From the NCBI RefSeq assembly GCF_009740285.1, contig NZ_CP046566.1:3510658-3574657 (forward strand): 64,000 nucleotides of DNA, read 5' to 3'. Positions within the stretch are counted from its first letter, which is position 1. The number at the start of each line of letters is the position of its first letter. This document shows, piece after piece, positions 8,552 through 18,014 of this stretch. The notes below the pieces were generated by a model. It saw only the letters and a list, made by a program, of their open reading frames with translations, did no database searches and was not told the DNA's origin. This DNA is from Phnomibacter ginsenosidimutans. GTDB taxonomy: Bacteria > Bacteroidota > Bacteroidia > Chitinophagales > Chitinophagaceae. Both the position numbers and the translations under genes were made by a program.

Positions 8552-10489
8552 TTACGCTTCAGCAGGTGCTGCCTGCTTGCTATCCATCAGTTCTACACTT
8601 CGGTGGATGAATGCTGTCAAATCACTACCCTTGAGCATGCCTTGGCTCAGCAATGCGAGGTCAATCAAATTCTGCGTCAGCTTTTCCTTTTTCGCTTCAT
8701 TGCCTTCCTGTAAAATCTGCTGGTGAATCGGATGGTTGCCATTCAGGGTAAAGTTTACTTCATCGGGCATGTTGGCATAGAAACTCATCATACCACCACC
8801 GCCACTAATAGCTGCCATGTCCTTCATACGACGGCTCCATTCGGGGCGGGTGGCTACCACTGGCGCCGTATCCGGGCTCAGACCTTTTACTTCTACCACG
8901 GCGCTTGGATTGGTGAGCTTGCTTTTAAACCAATCTATCAGGCTGGTGCTTTGCTCCTGCGTCAATACACTTTCGTTCTTTTCATCTTTGTCAATCAGGT
9001 TGTCGGCAATATCGCTGTCTACCCGTACAAACTGCACATCACTCAGCTTGGCTTCCATCTGGCCCATCCAGCTGGGATCAATCAGGTCGTTCAGTTTTAC
9101 CACGTAGTAGCCCTTGCCCTGCGCTGCTTTTACAAACGCATCCTGCTGCACTTCGTCGCTGGTATACAGTACCACCGTTTTCTTGTCTTTGTTTACCTGC
9201 AGGCTTTCTACTGCTTTTTTATATTCTTCAATTGTGAGGAAATTGCCGCTGTTGGTATCCTGCATAATCAGGAAGTTCTTGGCTTTGTCGAAGAACTTGT
9301 CGTCGGTCATCATGCCGTACTTCACAAACAAGCCGAGGCTCTCCCACTTGCTTTCAAAATCGGCCCGGTCGTTGCGGAATATCTCATCCAATTTGTCGGC
9401 CACTTTCTTCGTAATGTGGGCGTTGATTTTCTTCACATTCGGATCGCCCTGCAGGTAGCTGCGGCTCACATTCAGCGGAATATCGGGGCTGTCTATCACA
9501 CCATGCAGCAACATCAGAAATTCAGGCACGATGTCTTTTACTTCGTCCGTTACAAACACCTGATTGCTGTACAACTGAATCTTGTCTTTCTGTATTTCGT
9601 AGCTCTTCTTGATTTTGGGGAAATACAATACACCCGTGAGGTTGAACGGATAGTCTACGTTCAAATGAATCCAAAACAGCGGCGTTTCGCTAAAGGGTCC
9701 GTACAGCTCTTTGTAAAAGTTTTCGTAGTCATCTTTGCTCAGCTCACTGGGCTTGCGTACCCATGCAGGGTGCGTATTGTTGATGGGCTTCGCTTCTTCC
9801 ACCACTTCGGCTTCTTCCACTTCACCCTCAGCCTTATCCTTAACCTCAGCCTTGTCCTCCTTCTTTGCATTCGCATCGCGGAAGAAAATAGGCACAGGCA
9901 AAAACTTACAGAACTTTTCGAGGATGCCTTTCAGGCGATATTCATCCAAAAACTCTTCGCTGTCTTTGTCTACATGCAGGCGTATTTCTGTACCCCGTTC
10001 AGTGCGTTCTGAAGTTTCTTCCAGTTGGTATTCGGGACTGCCATCGCATTCCCAACGTACGGCGGGTGCATCTTTCCAGCTCTTGGTAAAAACTTCCACT
10101 TTGTGGGCCACCATAAACGAGCTGTAAAAGCCCAAACCAAAATGCCCGATGATGCTGGCTTCGGCCTGGCCTTTGTATTTTGCCAAAAATTCTTCGGCAC
10201 TGCTAAACGCCACCTGGTTCAGGTATTTGTCTACCTCTTCGCCGGTCATGCCAATGCCTTGGTCAATGATGCTAATGGTTTTGTTTTTGGCATCCAGCAC
10301 CACTTCAATGCGGGGCTCGCCCAGTTCGCCGCTAAACTCGCCAACGCTGGCCAGCGTTTTCAGTTTGCGGGTGGCATCTACGGCGTTGCTCACCAGTTCA
10401 CGAATAAAAATTTCATGATCGCTGTACAGGAATTTTTTAATGATCGGAAAGATGTTTTCCGAACTCACCCGAATGTTTCCGGTCGCCAT
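8552..10489 (-). CDS. htpG: Molecular chaperone HtpG (Hsp90 family)
   Basis: A 645-residue ATP-dependent chaperone of the cytosol. N-terminal GHKL ATPase motifs are clear: FIRELVSNAVDATRK, DQGIGMT, and GHFGLGFYSSFMV. The middle domain carries NVSRSYLQGD with the catalytic-loop Arg. An acidic, Lys/Glu/Val-rich insert (AEVKDKAEGEVEEAEVVEEA) lies between the N and middle domains, which explains the slightly larger size than E. coli HtpG. The ATG at 10489 (MATGNIRVSSENIFP) is the family start. The open frame upstream to 10732 encodes Cys/Pro-rich nonsense from the repeat region. A TAATTTTC box lies upstream, but spacing to a TTTG is short. Confidence 0.97.
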   Translation of the reverse strand: MATGNIRVSSENIFPIIKKFLYSDHEIFIRELVSNAVDATRKLKTLASVGEFSGELGEPRIEVVLDAKNKTISIIDQGIGMTGEEVDKYLNQVAFSSAEEFLAKYKGQAEASIIGHFGLGFYSSFMVAHKVEVFTKSWKDAPAVRWECDGSPEYQLEETSERTERGTEIRLHVDKDSEEFLDEYRLKGILEKFCKFLPVPIFFRDANAKKEDKAEVKDKAEGEVEEAEVVEEAKPINNTHPAWVRKPSELSKDDYENFYKELYGPFSETPLFWIHLNVDYPFNLTGVLYFPKIKKSYEIQKDKIQLYSNQVFVTDEVKDIVPEFLMLLHGVIDSPDIPLNVSRSYLQGDPNVKKINAHITKKVADKLDEIFRNDRADFESKWESLGLFVKYGMMTDDKFFDKAKNFLIMQDTNSGNFLTIEEYKKAVESLQVNKDKKTVVLYTSDEVQQDAFVKAAQGKGYYVVKLNDLIDPSWMGQMEAKLSDVQFVRVDSDIADNLIDKDEKNESVLTQEQSTSLIDWFKSKLTNPSAVVEVKGLSPDTAPVVATRPEWSRRMKDMAAISGGGGMMSFYANMPDEVNFTLNGNHPIHQQILQEGNEAKKEKLTQNLIDLALLSQGMLKGSDLTAFIHRSVELMDSKQAAPAEA

Positions 10490-11068
10490 ATTGATACGTG
10501 TTTTATGTGAAAATGAAAGCCCGATCGGATCGGGAAAATTACCTGCACACACACGGCAAATTCGGTGCCCGCCTGCCTCTGCCTGACAAAGTTTCCCCTC
10601 CGCCCGAAAGGCTGTCAGTTTACCGCTACAGCCAGTGGGCTTGGGGTGACAAACTGCGTTGGCATTGATTTCTCTCTTTCCGACAATGAAGATGAGCTTG
10701 GGGCTGTCAGCCCCGCCAAAGGCGGGGTGCATGGCTCAGCTATCGTTCGCTCCCCCTGCAAGCTCCGCTTCGCTCCGGCCCCGACCGAAGCGTCGGGGGC
10801 TGGCCTCGTTCCTCGGCCACTTTCCGGGCAGCGCAGCCCATCAGCCGCAGTGCATCACCCAACAAAAAAACACACAAGCCCGAAGGGCTGACAGGATTGT
10901 AGAAAAAACAAACCCATGTGTTCCCAACCCCGAAGGGGTGACATTTTCAATGGCTAAAAATTATATCACCCCTTCGGGGTTTTGAGCACTACAACAACAT
11001 TCCGGCTTTCTATAATCATCTCACCCCTTCGGGGTTGAAAACATTTAATCCAAAGCACCGTGAATGCG
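10490..11068. other. 579-bp intergenic region with REP-like palindromes, no supported gene
   Basis: The region between htpG and the Imm63 gene contains no convincing coding sequence. The two overlapping 108-residue open frames (10565-10891 and 10659-10985) are Pro/Ser/Arg-rich and have no domain signal. Around 10690-10830 the DNA is much more GC-rich than its surroundings and is full of short palindromes. The right half holds a cluster of CCCCGAAGGGG repeats. Confidence 0.7.
10705..11037. repeat. REP-like palindrome cluster (CCCGAAGGG family)
   Basis: Related palindromes occur at 10711-10727 (CCCCGCCAAAGGCGGGG), 10877-10894 (AGCCCGAAGGGCTGACAG), 10926-10942 (AACCCCGAAGGGGTGAC), and inverted at 10965-10981 and 11020-11037 (TCACCCCTTCGGGGTT). 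The last three share the same core and flanking TGA, with the first in opposite orientation to the other two. Confidence 0.8.
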
Positions 11069-11473
11069 TTAATCGCTAAATGGATGAGTTTTCAAAATCA
11101 ATAGCTTCTCAATTTCAATTTTCTGTCCCCACTCTTCATTCAATTGAGTCATCAATTCAATTTGTTTCATAAATAGCTGGCGTCTAAAATCCTGCGTCTC
11201 AATTCTGTTTTTCAGCTCAAAGTCACAAGCCATAGAAAAAGTAACACTTCTGAAAACTTTAAAAAGTAATTCATTGAGACTTTCAGTAACGAATCGTTCT
11301 AATTCTTCGCCACGTTCAACAACTACATAATGGTATCCTTTATCGCTTATCTCTATGTGAGGGTAAGCACCATCACGAGTGTGACCGTAAGAAGGTAAAA
11401 GATGGAATGGAGCATTTATCTTCTCTGCTAACCTGTCTACCAAAACTTGTATTTCAGCTAAAGTAATTTCCAT
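11069..11473 (-). CDS. Immunity protein 63 (Imm63) family protein
   Basis: A 134-residue soluble protein resembling the Imm63 family, named from polymorphic-toxin loci. Recognisable features are LPSYGHTRDGAYPHIE (residues 26-41), YHYVVVERGEELER, VTFSMACDFE and the C-terminal NRIETQDFRRQLF followed by a WxxK helix. The ATG at 11473 is used; a longer frame to 11575 would translate the palindromic repeats. No toxin gene is directly upstream, but a large T9SS-exported nuclease-fold protein lies 117 bases upstream on the same strand, with two palindromes between. The target is unknown. Base composition is more AT-rich than neighbours, consistent with transfer. Family assignment is from memory of the conserved blocks. 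Confidence 0.7.
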   Translation of the reverse strand: MEITLAEIQVLVDRLAEKINAPFHLLPSYGHTRDGAYPHIEISDKGYHYVVVERGEELERFVTESLNELLFKVFRSVTFSMACDFELKNRIETQDFRRQLFMKQIELMTQLNEEWGQKIEIEKLLILKTHPFSD

Positions 11474-11496
11474 TTGGTTTATGAATTCTTTTAGCA

Positions 11497-11521
11497 GCAA
11501 CGTCTCTCGCAGAGGACGTTG
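11497..11521. repeat. AACGTC palindromic repeat, copy 1
   Basis: GCAACGTCTCTCGCAGAGGACGTTG is an imperfect inverted repeat. It shares arms with the copies at 11541-11569 and 30194-30222. Confidence 0.75.
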
Positions 11522-11540
11522 AGTTGCATTTTTTCCCAAC

Positions 11541-11569
11541 AACGCAACGTCCCTTGCAGGAGACGTTGC
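11541..11569. repeat. AACGTC palindromic repeat, copy 2
   Basis: AACGCAACGTCCCTTGCAGG followed by AGACGTTGC forms an inverted repeat. Its first 25 or so bases are identical to the copy at 30194, almost 19 kb away. Confidence 0.8.
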
Positions 11570-11590
11570 TTGCAAAGAGAACGTTTCGAT

Positions 11591-14500
11591 TTACTGCTTC
11601 ACCAACTTTAATTGCACTTCATTCAGCTGCAACAAATAATAACCCGTAGGCAAGCCCGTTACCGCGGTTTGAATAGCAGGCTGTGTAGCCGCTGCGGCAG
11701 TTTTACCTGATGCGAGCAGTTTGCCATCGGCTGTGCGCAATGCCCACTGCACGGTTTGCACCGCTGCTGGCAGTTGCAATTGCAGCTGGCCCTGCACCGG
11801 GTTGGGGTAAATGGCATAGCCCTGCGTGGCCTGTACCCGCAAGTTGATGATGTTGCTCAACTGCACCGAACCATCCACATCTACCAACCGCAACCGGTAG
11901 CGATAATTTCCAGCTACCAGCGGTCCGTCGTTGAGGTGATATTGCGTGGCCACATTGCTGTTGCCGGCGGCTTTTACTGTAGCGACTGGCACAAATACAG
12001 CACTGTTGCCTGCTGCTCTTTCTACTACAAAATGGCTGGTATTTTGCTCTTGCAGCGTACGCCATTGCAACTGTGCCGTTTGCTGCTGCACCCGGCCCTG
12101 CAAGGGTTGCAGCGTAGCAGGCAAAGGTTGGTCGAGCAGGAAGCGGGCAAACACCGGCAGGTGGTCGCTGGTGGTGCTGGTATAGCTGGTTACATAGGTG
12201 CGTGGGTCTTCCACATCGGCACTACCGCTGAGGTAGAGGCTGTTCATTTCATTGCTCACAAAGAGGTGGTCAATCATGCTGTTGCCACTGCCTACAAAGC
12301 TGCCTTTGCCAGCCGCACTAAAGCCTCCGGTGAGGGCGGCATAGCTGGTCGCATCATCTACAAAAGGCTTGTACGGCGAAGGCTGACCCGTGAAGGTTGA
12401 GTTGATGGCATCATCATTATAGTCGCCAACAATAATCACCGCATCATTGGCATAATACGCATCCAGAGAGTCTTTCAATACACGGGCATCGTACACACGG
12501 CGGTTGTAATCTTCTGCCGCAGCACTGCCCGATTTCGCATGTATCACCACTACATGCAGCGTACGTTGTGCCCCATTGATATTTGCATTGAACGTAGCCA
12601 TAAAAGGCAATCGTCCACTGGCCCAAAATGCACTGGCACCTTGTGCAGATGGGTACGAAGGCAAGGTATTGCTGCCGCTTCTTGCTGCATCATAAATGGT
12701 TTCAAACATGGCCCGGCTGCTCACCAGCGTCATGGTGGCGGGATTGTAGAGCACCCCTACTTTTTGGGGTGGGAAGTTTGGATCGGGTGCATCAAAAGAA
12801 CGGCTCCACCTTGGAGATAATACCGCAGCATAACCGGGCATTTCACTCAGCAATACATTCCATACCGAGTCACTGCTGATTTCCTGCACACCCACCACAT
12901 CGGCATTCAACCGGCTGATGACGGTCTTGGCATTCTGCTTCTGGGTTTCTTTGTAGGGTTGCGTAGCGGTATTGGTACTGTTGCTACCAAAAAATGTCAT
13001 GTTCCACGTAGCTACATCCAGCGTTTCAGTCTTGGGATAAGATGAAGCGAAGTACATTGCCAACACACTATCTAAACCTGAAGCCACAGCTCTCAAACGA
13101 CCGGTATCCCGCAGTTGTTTTTGTATTGGCGTATAACGCACATACACAGTGGCACCCGCAGCAAGTGAAGCATTGCTCAGCAGCAAACTACTACCAAAAC
13201 TACTATTGTCGGCAGAGAGTTGCCAGCCGCTGTTCATGCTCAGCGTTACATCGCCAAAGCCTTTACCCGTGAGGGTTACAGCTTGTGCGGCACTGCTGCT
13301 GCCCACACTCACTTCACCCAGATTGGCGGCTGCAGACGAAGCCTGAATATAACTGCTCACGTTAGCTACTTGCACATCATCCAACGTCCAGCGGGCTGCG
13401 CCTAACGCCGCTGTAGATAGGTATTTAAAAGCGACATACACATTACTGGTTTTGTATGCACTCAGGTCGATGTTGTCAGATAACGTCCATGTATTGCTGG
13501 CAGTGCCGGGCAGGTTGGCAGGCAAGGCTGTCCAGGTGGCTGCGGCGGGGTTGCCGCTACCACTATAGTTGGTGCTAATCAGCACTTGCATGGCAGGACC
13601 GCTAAACTCGGTGCGGCTCCAAAAGCGTAACACCGGGATGTTGAAGGCGACACTCAAATCCATGGGTGGCGATATCAGCCAGTCTTCATTTTCTACCACG
13701 CCGGCACTAAAGCCATTCATTTGAATACCATTGCTGCTACGGCCAAAGCTGGTGCAGTTCCACACTTGTGCTCCGGTGGTACTGAATTGCGTAAAGCCGC
13801 TGCCAGGCTCACCCGCTACCGTGCAACTATTGAAATCGAAACTCAAATTGGATGGGTCAAAACCCTGGCCCGACAACGTGATTGTTTTTTCTGCAGCGCC
13901 GGCACTGTTGTGCGTAATGCTACCACTGGCAATACCCGCCACGGTGGGCGAAAATTTTACGTAAATATTTTTGCCAACGGCGGCTTCGAACATGGTGATG
14001 CTGGCAGTGGTTCCAAAAGAAACATTGTCGGTAGAAATGCTGAAAGGCGCTGCTGTTTGCAGGTTTACATTACCCGTAAGGCCAGTACCACTCACAGTGT
14101 ATTGCTGCGCCACACTGGTAGCACCGATGTTGGTGAGTGGTAACGTCAACAGATTGCTGCTGAGTGAAATAACGGGTGTAGAACCTGCGGCGGCAACCGA
14201 CCCATTGATAATGACATTATCAATACTAAATGTACCTGCACTGCCTTCTGCATTGAAGCCATAAAAGCGAAACGTCAGCGGACCCGTTGGATCGGTATGG
14301 CCGCTGCTCAGCGTAATCGTGCTGCCAGCATTGGCCGCAGTGCTGGCATCGCTTACCTGAAAAATATTGCCCGACACCACACTCAGGTTCGCATTGCCAC
14401 TCACACTGGCGGGCAGGTTGGCACTATAGCCATCGGCACTGCTGCGTACCGCATACTGGCGAATGCCCGTACCACTGCGCTGAATGGTAAAACTGATGCT

Positions 14501-14869
14501 GCTCACACTCAGCGAAAAGCCTGCATTTGGGGTAATAGTGACCTGATAATATTGGCCGGTTTGCAAGCTGCCCGTAAACACATCGCTACCATTGGTGGCG
14601 CCGGTTGGCCAGCCCACAAAACTAAAACGCCCCGTTGCGTTGGGGTTGAGGCCCATGCTGTAAGGATTGCCCGTAGCAGGCACAGCAGTAAACTTGTCGA
14701 ATGTGGCACCGGTAGCTGTAGGTGCCGTTGTAGGGTCGGTGTAGCCGCCGCTGCCGCTGGCCACACTGGCAAAATCGTAGGTTACAGTAAATGCCTGACT
14801 ATAGAGTTTGGTTTGGCCACACATCAACAACACTGCTGCCAATAGCAGCACACGAACAGAAGCGATCAT
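11591..14869 (-). CDS. Secreted endonuclease/exonuclease/phosphatase-domain protein with T9SS sorting tail
   Basis: A 1092-residue multidomain exoprotein. Signal peptide at residues 1-25 (VLLLAAVLLMCGQTKLYS). Residues about 25-225 form a choice-of-anchor-like beta domain ending IDNVIING; about 230-345 is Ig-like; about 350-505 is a choice-of-anchor J domain (DWLISPPMDLS, WTLDDVQV); about 515-615 is another Ig-like unit. The nuclease-fold domain spans about 615-905, with ATWNMTFFG, VGVQEIS (catalytic-type Glu), VIIVGDYNDDA (Asp/Asn pair), MIDHLF and TSDHLPVF, all expected of metal-dependent DNase-I-like enzymes. The last 75 residues (IYPNPVQGQLQLQLP to KLVKQ) are a type A T9SS sorting domain. 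It likely degrades extracellular nucleic acid or phosphoesters. The ATG at 14869 starts the signal peptide. Confidence 0.88.
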   Translation of the reverse strand: MIASVRVLLLAAVLLMCGQTKLYSQAFTVTYDFASVASGSGGYTDPTTAPTATGATFDKFTAVPATGNPYSMGLNPNATGRFSFVGWPTGATNGSDVFTGSLQTGQYYQVTITPNAGFSLSVSSISFTIQRSGTGIRQYAVRSSADGYSANLPASVSGNANLSVVSGNIFQVSDASTAANAGSTITLSSGHTDPTGPLTFRFYGFNAEGSAGTFSIDNVIINGSVAAAGSTPVISLSSNLLTLPLTNIGATSVAQQYTVSGTGLTGNVNLQTAAPFSISTDNVSFGTTASITMFEAAVGKNIYVKFSPTVAGIASGSITHNSAGAAEKTITLSGQGFDPSNLSFDFNSCTVAGEPGSGFTQFSTTGAQVWNCTSFGRSSNGIQMNGFSAGVVENEDWLISPPMDLSVAFNIPVLRFWSRTEFSGPAMQVLISTNYSGSGNPAAATWTALPANLPGTASNTWTLSDNIDLSAYKTSNVYVAFKYLSTAALGAARWTLDDVQVANVSSYIQASSAAANLGEVSVGSSSAAQAVTLTGKGFGDVTLSMNSGWQLSADNSSFGSSLLLSNASLAAGATVYVRYTPIQKQLRDTGRLRAVASGLDSVLAMYFASSYPKTETLDVATWNMTFFGSNSTNTATQPYKETQKQNAKTVISRLNADVVGVQEISSDSVWNVLLSEMPGYAAVLSPRWSRSFDAPDPNFPPQKVGVLYNPATMTLVSSRAMFETIYDAARSGSNTLPSYPSAQGASAFWASGRLPFMATFNANINGAQRTLHVVVIHAKSGSAAAEDYNRRVYDARVLKDSLDAYYANDAVIIVGDYNDDAINSTFTGQPSPYKPFVDDATSYAALTGGFSAAGKGSFVGSGNSMIDHLFVSNEMNSLYLSGSADVEDPRTYVTSYTSTTSDHLPVFARFLLDQPLPATLQPLQGRVQQQTAQLQWRTLQEQNTSHFVVERAAGNSAVFVPVATVKAAGNSNVATQYHLNDGPLVAGNYRYRLRLVDVDGSVQLSNIINLRVQATQGYAIYPNPVQGQLQLQLPAAVQTVQWALRTADGKLLASGKTAAAATQPAIQTAVTGLPTGYYLLQLNEVQLKLVKQ

Positions 14870-14999
14870 AGCAGTTTCCTCATCGTTTTTTTCAGAACGG
14901 CAAAGTAATAGTAGCATCCATACCGAAAAGCAAAACAGGGCAGTTGATTACACACCTTTTCTGCAGTACCAACACCAAACCTGTATGATGAAGTACACA

Positions 15000-16358
15000 T
15001 CACCGAAGTGGCAGCCCCTTTTCCATCTTTCGCAATATGGCTGTAAACTCAACATTCGGAATCTCCAAATCATCACAAATTTGCACAGCCATTTTCATTT
15101 GTTCAATTGCTAAGCCTACATCACCTGTCTGATAAAGCAGTCGGCCATACGTATCCAGAAATTCGGGCAGTCGAATCATTTCTACGGATCGCTTCGACCA
15201 TTTTTTGGCCTCTAATAAAATGGTTGGATTTCGATACAATTCATACACTTGCCAAGCAAGTCTATTTAATTCCATTCCTACCTTTTCGCGGCGAGATGCT
15301 ATTGCATTTGGCTTCAAAGCAGAACCGCTCATAGTTTTGGTTGCAGTGTTAGCACTGGTGTCTGGTTCATTTTTCCACTTGTTCACCATTAATGAATCTT
15401 CTCTATCCAAAGAATCAATAGCTAAAGACATGAAGAAATCTTTGGCAAAAAGGTCTGCTTGTCTGAAATAATTGAGGGTGTCTTTTGCAGCATAGCAATA
15501 ACGTAGAAACTCTCTGTAAAAAACGTACTCGCCAATTCTTTTGCTACCTTGGATATTTTTAGAATAATTCGCCACTAATACACCAAGCTTCAAGTTTTTA
15601 TCCGCCACTGCCCGATCCATCGACTTGTTTATCTTCCGAAAATTTATTTCGTCTTGTTCATTTTTTTTGAATATCAGCCACGCCTTTTGCAACTGCGGAT
15701 AGTATTTATACATCAATGAATCTACTGCAGAAGCAATAATCGGAGCAGAAATCAGCATCAACTTCAGGGTTTCCTGCGTTGCCAAAGAGTCTGCTGGCAA
15801 CAGACGAACGTAGTGTTGTACCAAAGAATCACTTTCCATTCTGTTGTTCAGGCGTAACTCAATCAATCTTTTAGTAAGCGCCAACGATGAAGGCTGCGAT
15901 TGCCATTCTTTTTCCAATACAGCTACTTGCTTGTTACCTAACGATCGGCTGAAGGCTGTCCGCATGAAATTTAAATAGGTTGCTGACTGGTTGGAAGTCA
16001 TGGCAACCCTGTATACAACAGTACCAGTTTCATCAAAAAACAATACGGCAAAAGCTTCGTCGGGGTTTGTCAGATGTATTCTTCTCAAAGAATCTGCGAA
16101 GCGGGAATTCACCGCCGGCCTGAAAATGAGGCACGAATCATTTATTTTCCGGGCATCTTCTGACAGCAAACCAATGGTGGTGGCTTCATTGCATTTGTAA
16201 CAAGTTTTGCTATCCAAAATCACCATAAGCAGCTTTCCCTGAGAGGCCGAAGTTTTCAATGCAGTATCAAAACCGCCGCTAAAGAATGTTGCCTGAGATA
16301 AAACCTGTACTGACAACAGAAAATGAAGCCCTATTATAAAGCACAACCTTGTAAGCAT
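15000..16358 (-). CDS. Secreted thioredoxin-fold protein with helical repeat region, function unknown
   Basis: A 452-residue exported protein. Signal peptide residues 1-22. Residues about 25-130 look like a thioredoxin-like domain: KLLMVILDSKTCYKCNEATT carries a CxxC pair at Cys53/Cys56 and AFAVLFFDETGTVVYRV resembles the cis-Pro strand region without a clear cis-Pro. The remainder is alpha-helical and TPR-like (SSLALTKRLIELRLNNR, NRLAWQVYELYRNPTILLEA, LPEFLDTYGRLLYQTGDVGL). The upstream codon at 16373 is GTG; the ATG at 16358 opens the signal peptide. It stands alone on its strand, more AT-rich than flanking housekeeping genes. A periplasmic redox role is possible but unproven. Confidence 0.65.
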   Translation of the reverse strand: MLTRLCFIIGLHFLLSVQVLSQATFFSGGFDTALKTSASQGKLLMVILDSKTCYKCNEATTIGLLSEDARKINDSCLIFRPAVNSRFADSLRRIHLTNPDEAFAVLFFDETGTVVYRVAMTSNQSATYLNFMRTAFSRSLGNKQVAVLEKEWQSQPSSLALTKRLIELRLNNRMESDSLVQHYVRLLPADSLATQETLKLMLISAPIIASAVDSLMYKYYPQLQKAWLIFKKNEQDEINFRKINKSMDRAVADKNLKLGVLVANYSKNIQGSKRIGEYVFYREFLRYCYAAKDTLNYFRQADLFAKDFFMSLAIDSLDREDSLMVNKWKNEPDTSANTATKTMSGSALKPNAIASRREKVGMELNRLAWQVYELYRNPTILLEAKKWSKRSVEMIRLPEFLDTYGRLLYQTGDVGLAIEQMKMAVQICDDLEIPNVEFTAILRKMEKGLPLR

Positions 16359-16455
16359 GGTTCGAAAATACACCTATGGCAAATTAAGTGCCGTTATGTC
16401 GACTATTTTCTTACTAAAAAATCTGTTCATACTAAAAAGGCAGCCCAACTTCTTC

Positions 16456-16494
16456 ATCAAAAAAGGCTTTCAGGAAATCTCCCTGAAAGCCTTT
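16456..16494 (-). terminator. Terminator of icd
   Basis: A perfect 13-bp stem AAAGGCTTTCAGG/CCTGAAAGCCTTT with a 7-base loop, followed on the minus strand by six T residues. It lies about 70 bases beyond the icd stop. Confidence 0.85.
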
Positions 16495-16502
16495 GTATGT
16501 GC

Positions 16503-16560
16503 AGTTGACCCAATTTACTCGTCAACTTGTTAACCTTCCAACTTGTCAACTTTACAACCA
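16503..16560. repeat. Low-complexity CAACTT/CCAAC repeat, left of icd-apaG
   Basis: A run built from short ACTTGTCAAC, CTTCCAAC and TTTACAACC units. Its reverse complement recurs at 18594-18640 on the far side of apaG, sharing the ACTCGTCAACTT and CCAAC blocks. Confidence 0.55.
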
Positions 16561-16562
16561 AC

Positions 16563-18014
16563 CTACTGCCCCTGCGCCAGGCTGTATGCCTTTTTACCTT
16601 CCCACATGTTCAGCAGTTCCAGAGAGCATACTTTGTATTCACTCATTACCCGCTTGTACAGTTCCAGTACATCAATTTGCGTCAGCGGAGAATCGTCTTC
16701 ACTCTCAAAGCGGCAACGGTATTGGTTTACCAGGTTGGTGAATACACTGCCCTTAGGCCATACCTGCGTACCGCGGTTGCTGATGGTAACCAGTTTGAAC
16801 AGCACACCGGTATGCTGCAGCAACTTGTTGGCCAAATCCGTTGGCTGCTCATTGCTTTCGATGAAGATATCGACACCCACAATTTGCTCACCAGCCATTT
16901 CAGCACTTTCCAGCATGGGGTTTTTTTCCAGCTTAAAATGCGTTGGGGTCATGGGCATATTAGGCAACACGGGCTTGGCGCCATGAGCAGGCAGCTTGCC
17001 AATGTTAGCAATGATGGCATTGGCAAACTCCGTGGTGTTGACACTAGGAATGCTCTTATCGCCAAAGTCGCCGGTATGAATGCCGCTTTCGAGGGTAAAG
17101 AGCAATGCATTTTCAATATGCGCTGCACTTTCCATAAAGCCCAGGTGACGCAACATAGCAATGCCACTCAGCAACAGGGCGGTGGGGTTGGCAATATTTT
17201 TACCCGCAATATCCGGAGCGGTGCCATGCACGGCTTCGAAAATGCAGATATGGTCGCCGATGTTGGCGCTGGGTGCAAAACCCAAGCCACCCACCAATCC
17301 AGCGCAAAGATCACTGACGATATCGCCCTGCAGGTTGGTGAGCACCACCACATCAAAGCTGTCGGGACGGGTAACGAGTTTCATGCAGAGGTCATCTACA
17401 ATTACATCGTCGGCCTTCAAATCGGGGTATTCTTCAGCCACTTTGTAAAACACTTCCAGGAAGAGGCCGTCGGTAATTTTCATGATATTGGCCTTGTGAC
17501 CGCAGGTAATGCGGCGGGCACCTTTCTTCTTGGCCATTTCAAAAGCGTAGCGAATCACCTGCTCACTACCGGGGCGGGTAATGAAACGGCGGCTCAGGGC
17601 TACGTCGTGGGTGAGCATGTGCTCAATACCGCCGTAGGTATCTTCAATGTTTTCACGAACCACGGTTACATCAATGGGGATACCGGCTTTGCTAAACACG
17701 GTATCTACGCCGTGCAGGGTTTGAAACACCCGCTTGTTGGCGTAGGTGTTCCAGGTTTTACGGGCTGTTACGTTTACACTTTTTACGCCTTTGCCCTTGG
17801 GGGTTTCCATGGGGCCTTTAAACAGGATGCCCAGTGTTTCGATGGCCTGCTGGGCTTCGGGGGTCATGCCATTGCTATAACCTTTGTCGAATACCCATTT
17901 GCCCATGTCGACAAACTCGTACTCCAGCGGTACGCCGGCAGCGTTAAAGATTCCCAACACGGCGTCCATTATTTCCGGACCGATACCATCTCCTTTGGCA
18001 ACTGCGATTTTCAT
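16563..18014 (-). CDS. icd: NADP-dependent isocitrate dehydrogenase
   Basis: A 483-residue TCA-cycle enzyme converting isocitrate to 2-oxoglutarate with CO2 release. The N-terminus AVAKGDGIGPEIM and the signature NLQGDIVSDLCAGLVGGLG are typical of the isocitrate/isopropylmalate dehydrogenase family, with VHGTAPDIAGKNIANP as the cofactor-side loop. The C-terminal 140 residues (about 345-483) form the extra domain found in the long Rickettsia/Bacteroidota-type enzyme. The ATG at 18014 is used; the frame upstream to 18071 runs through the promoter. The leader carries a GGCC hairpin (18041-18056) and a TACTTTTG box at 18069-18076. Confidence 0.93.
   Translation of the reverse strand: MKIAVAKGDGIGPEIMDAVLGIFNAAGVPLEYEFVDMGKWVFDKGYSNGMTPEAQQAIETLGILFKGPMETPKGKGVKSVNVTARKTWNTYANKRVFQTLHGVDTVFSKAGIPIDVTVVRENIEDTYGGIEHMLTHDVALSRRFITRPGSEQVIRYAFEMAKKKGARRITCGHKANIMKITDGLFLEVFYKVAEEYPDLKADDVIVDDLCMKLVTRPDSFDVVVLTNLQGDIVSDLCAGLVGGLGFAPSANIGDHICIFEAVHGTAPDIAGKNIANPTALLLSGIAMLRHLGFMESAAHIENALLFTLESGIHTGDFGDKSIPSVNTTEFANAIIANIGKLPAHGAKPVLPNMPMTPTHFKLEKNPMLESAEMAGEQIVGVDIFIESNEQPTDLANKLLQHTGVLFKLVTISNRGTQVWPKGSVFTNLVNQYRCRFESEDDSPLTQIDVLELYKRVMSEYKVCSLELLNMWEGKKAYSLAQGQ

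Noticed and set aside
8723-10012. 429-codon plus-strand frame inside htpG
   Set aside because: Antisense to intact HtpG and rich in His/Tyr/Phe, with no recognisable fold.
10565-10985. Two overlapping 108-residue frames in the repeat region
   Set aside because: They translate palindromes and Pro/Ser/Arg-rich low-complexity DNA, with no start context or domain.
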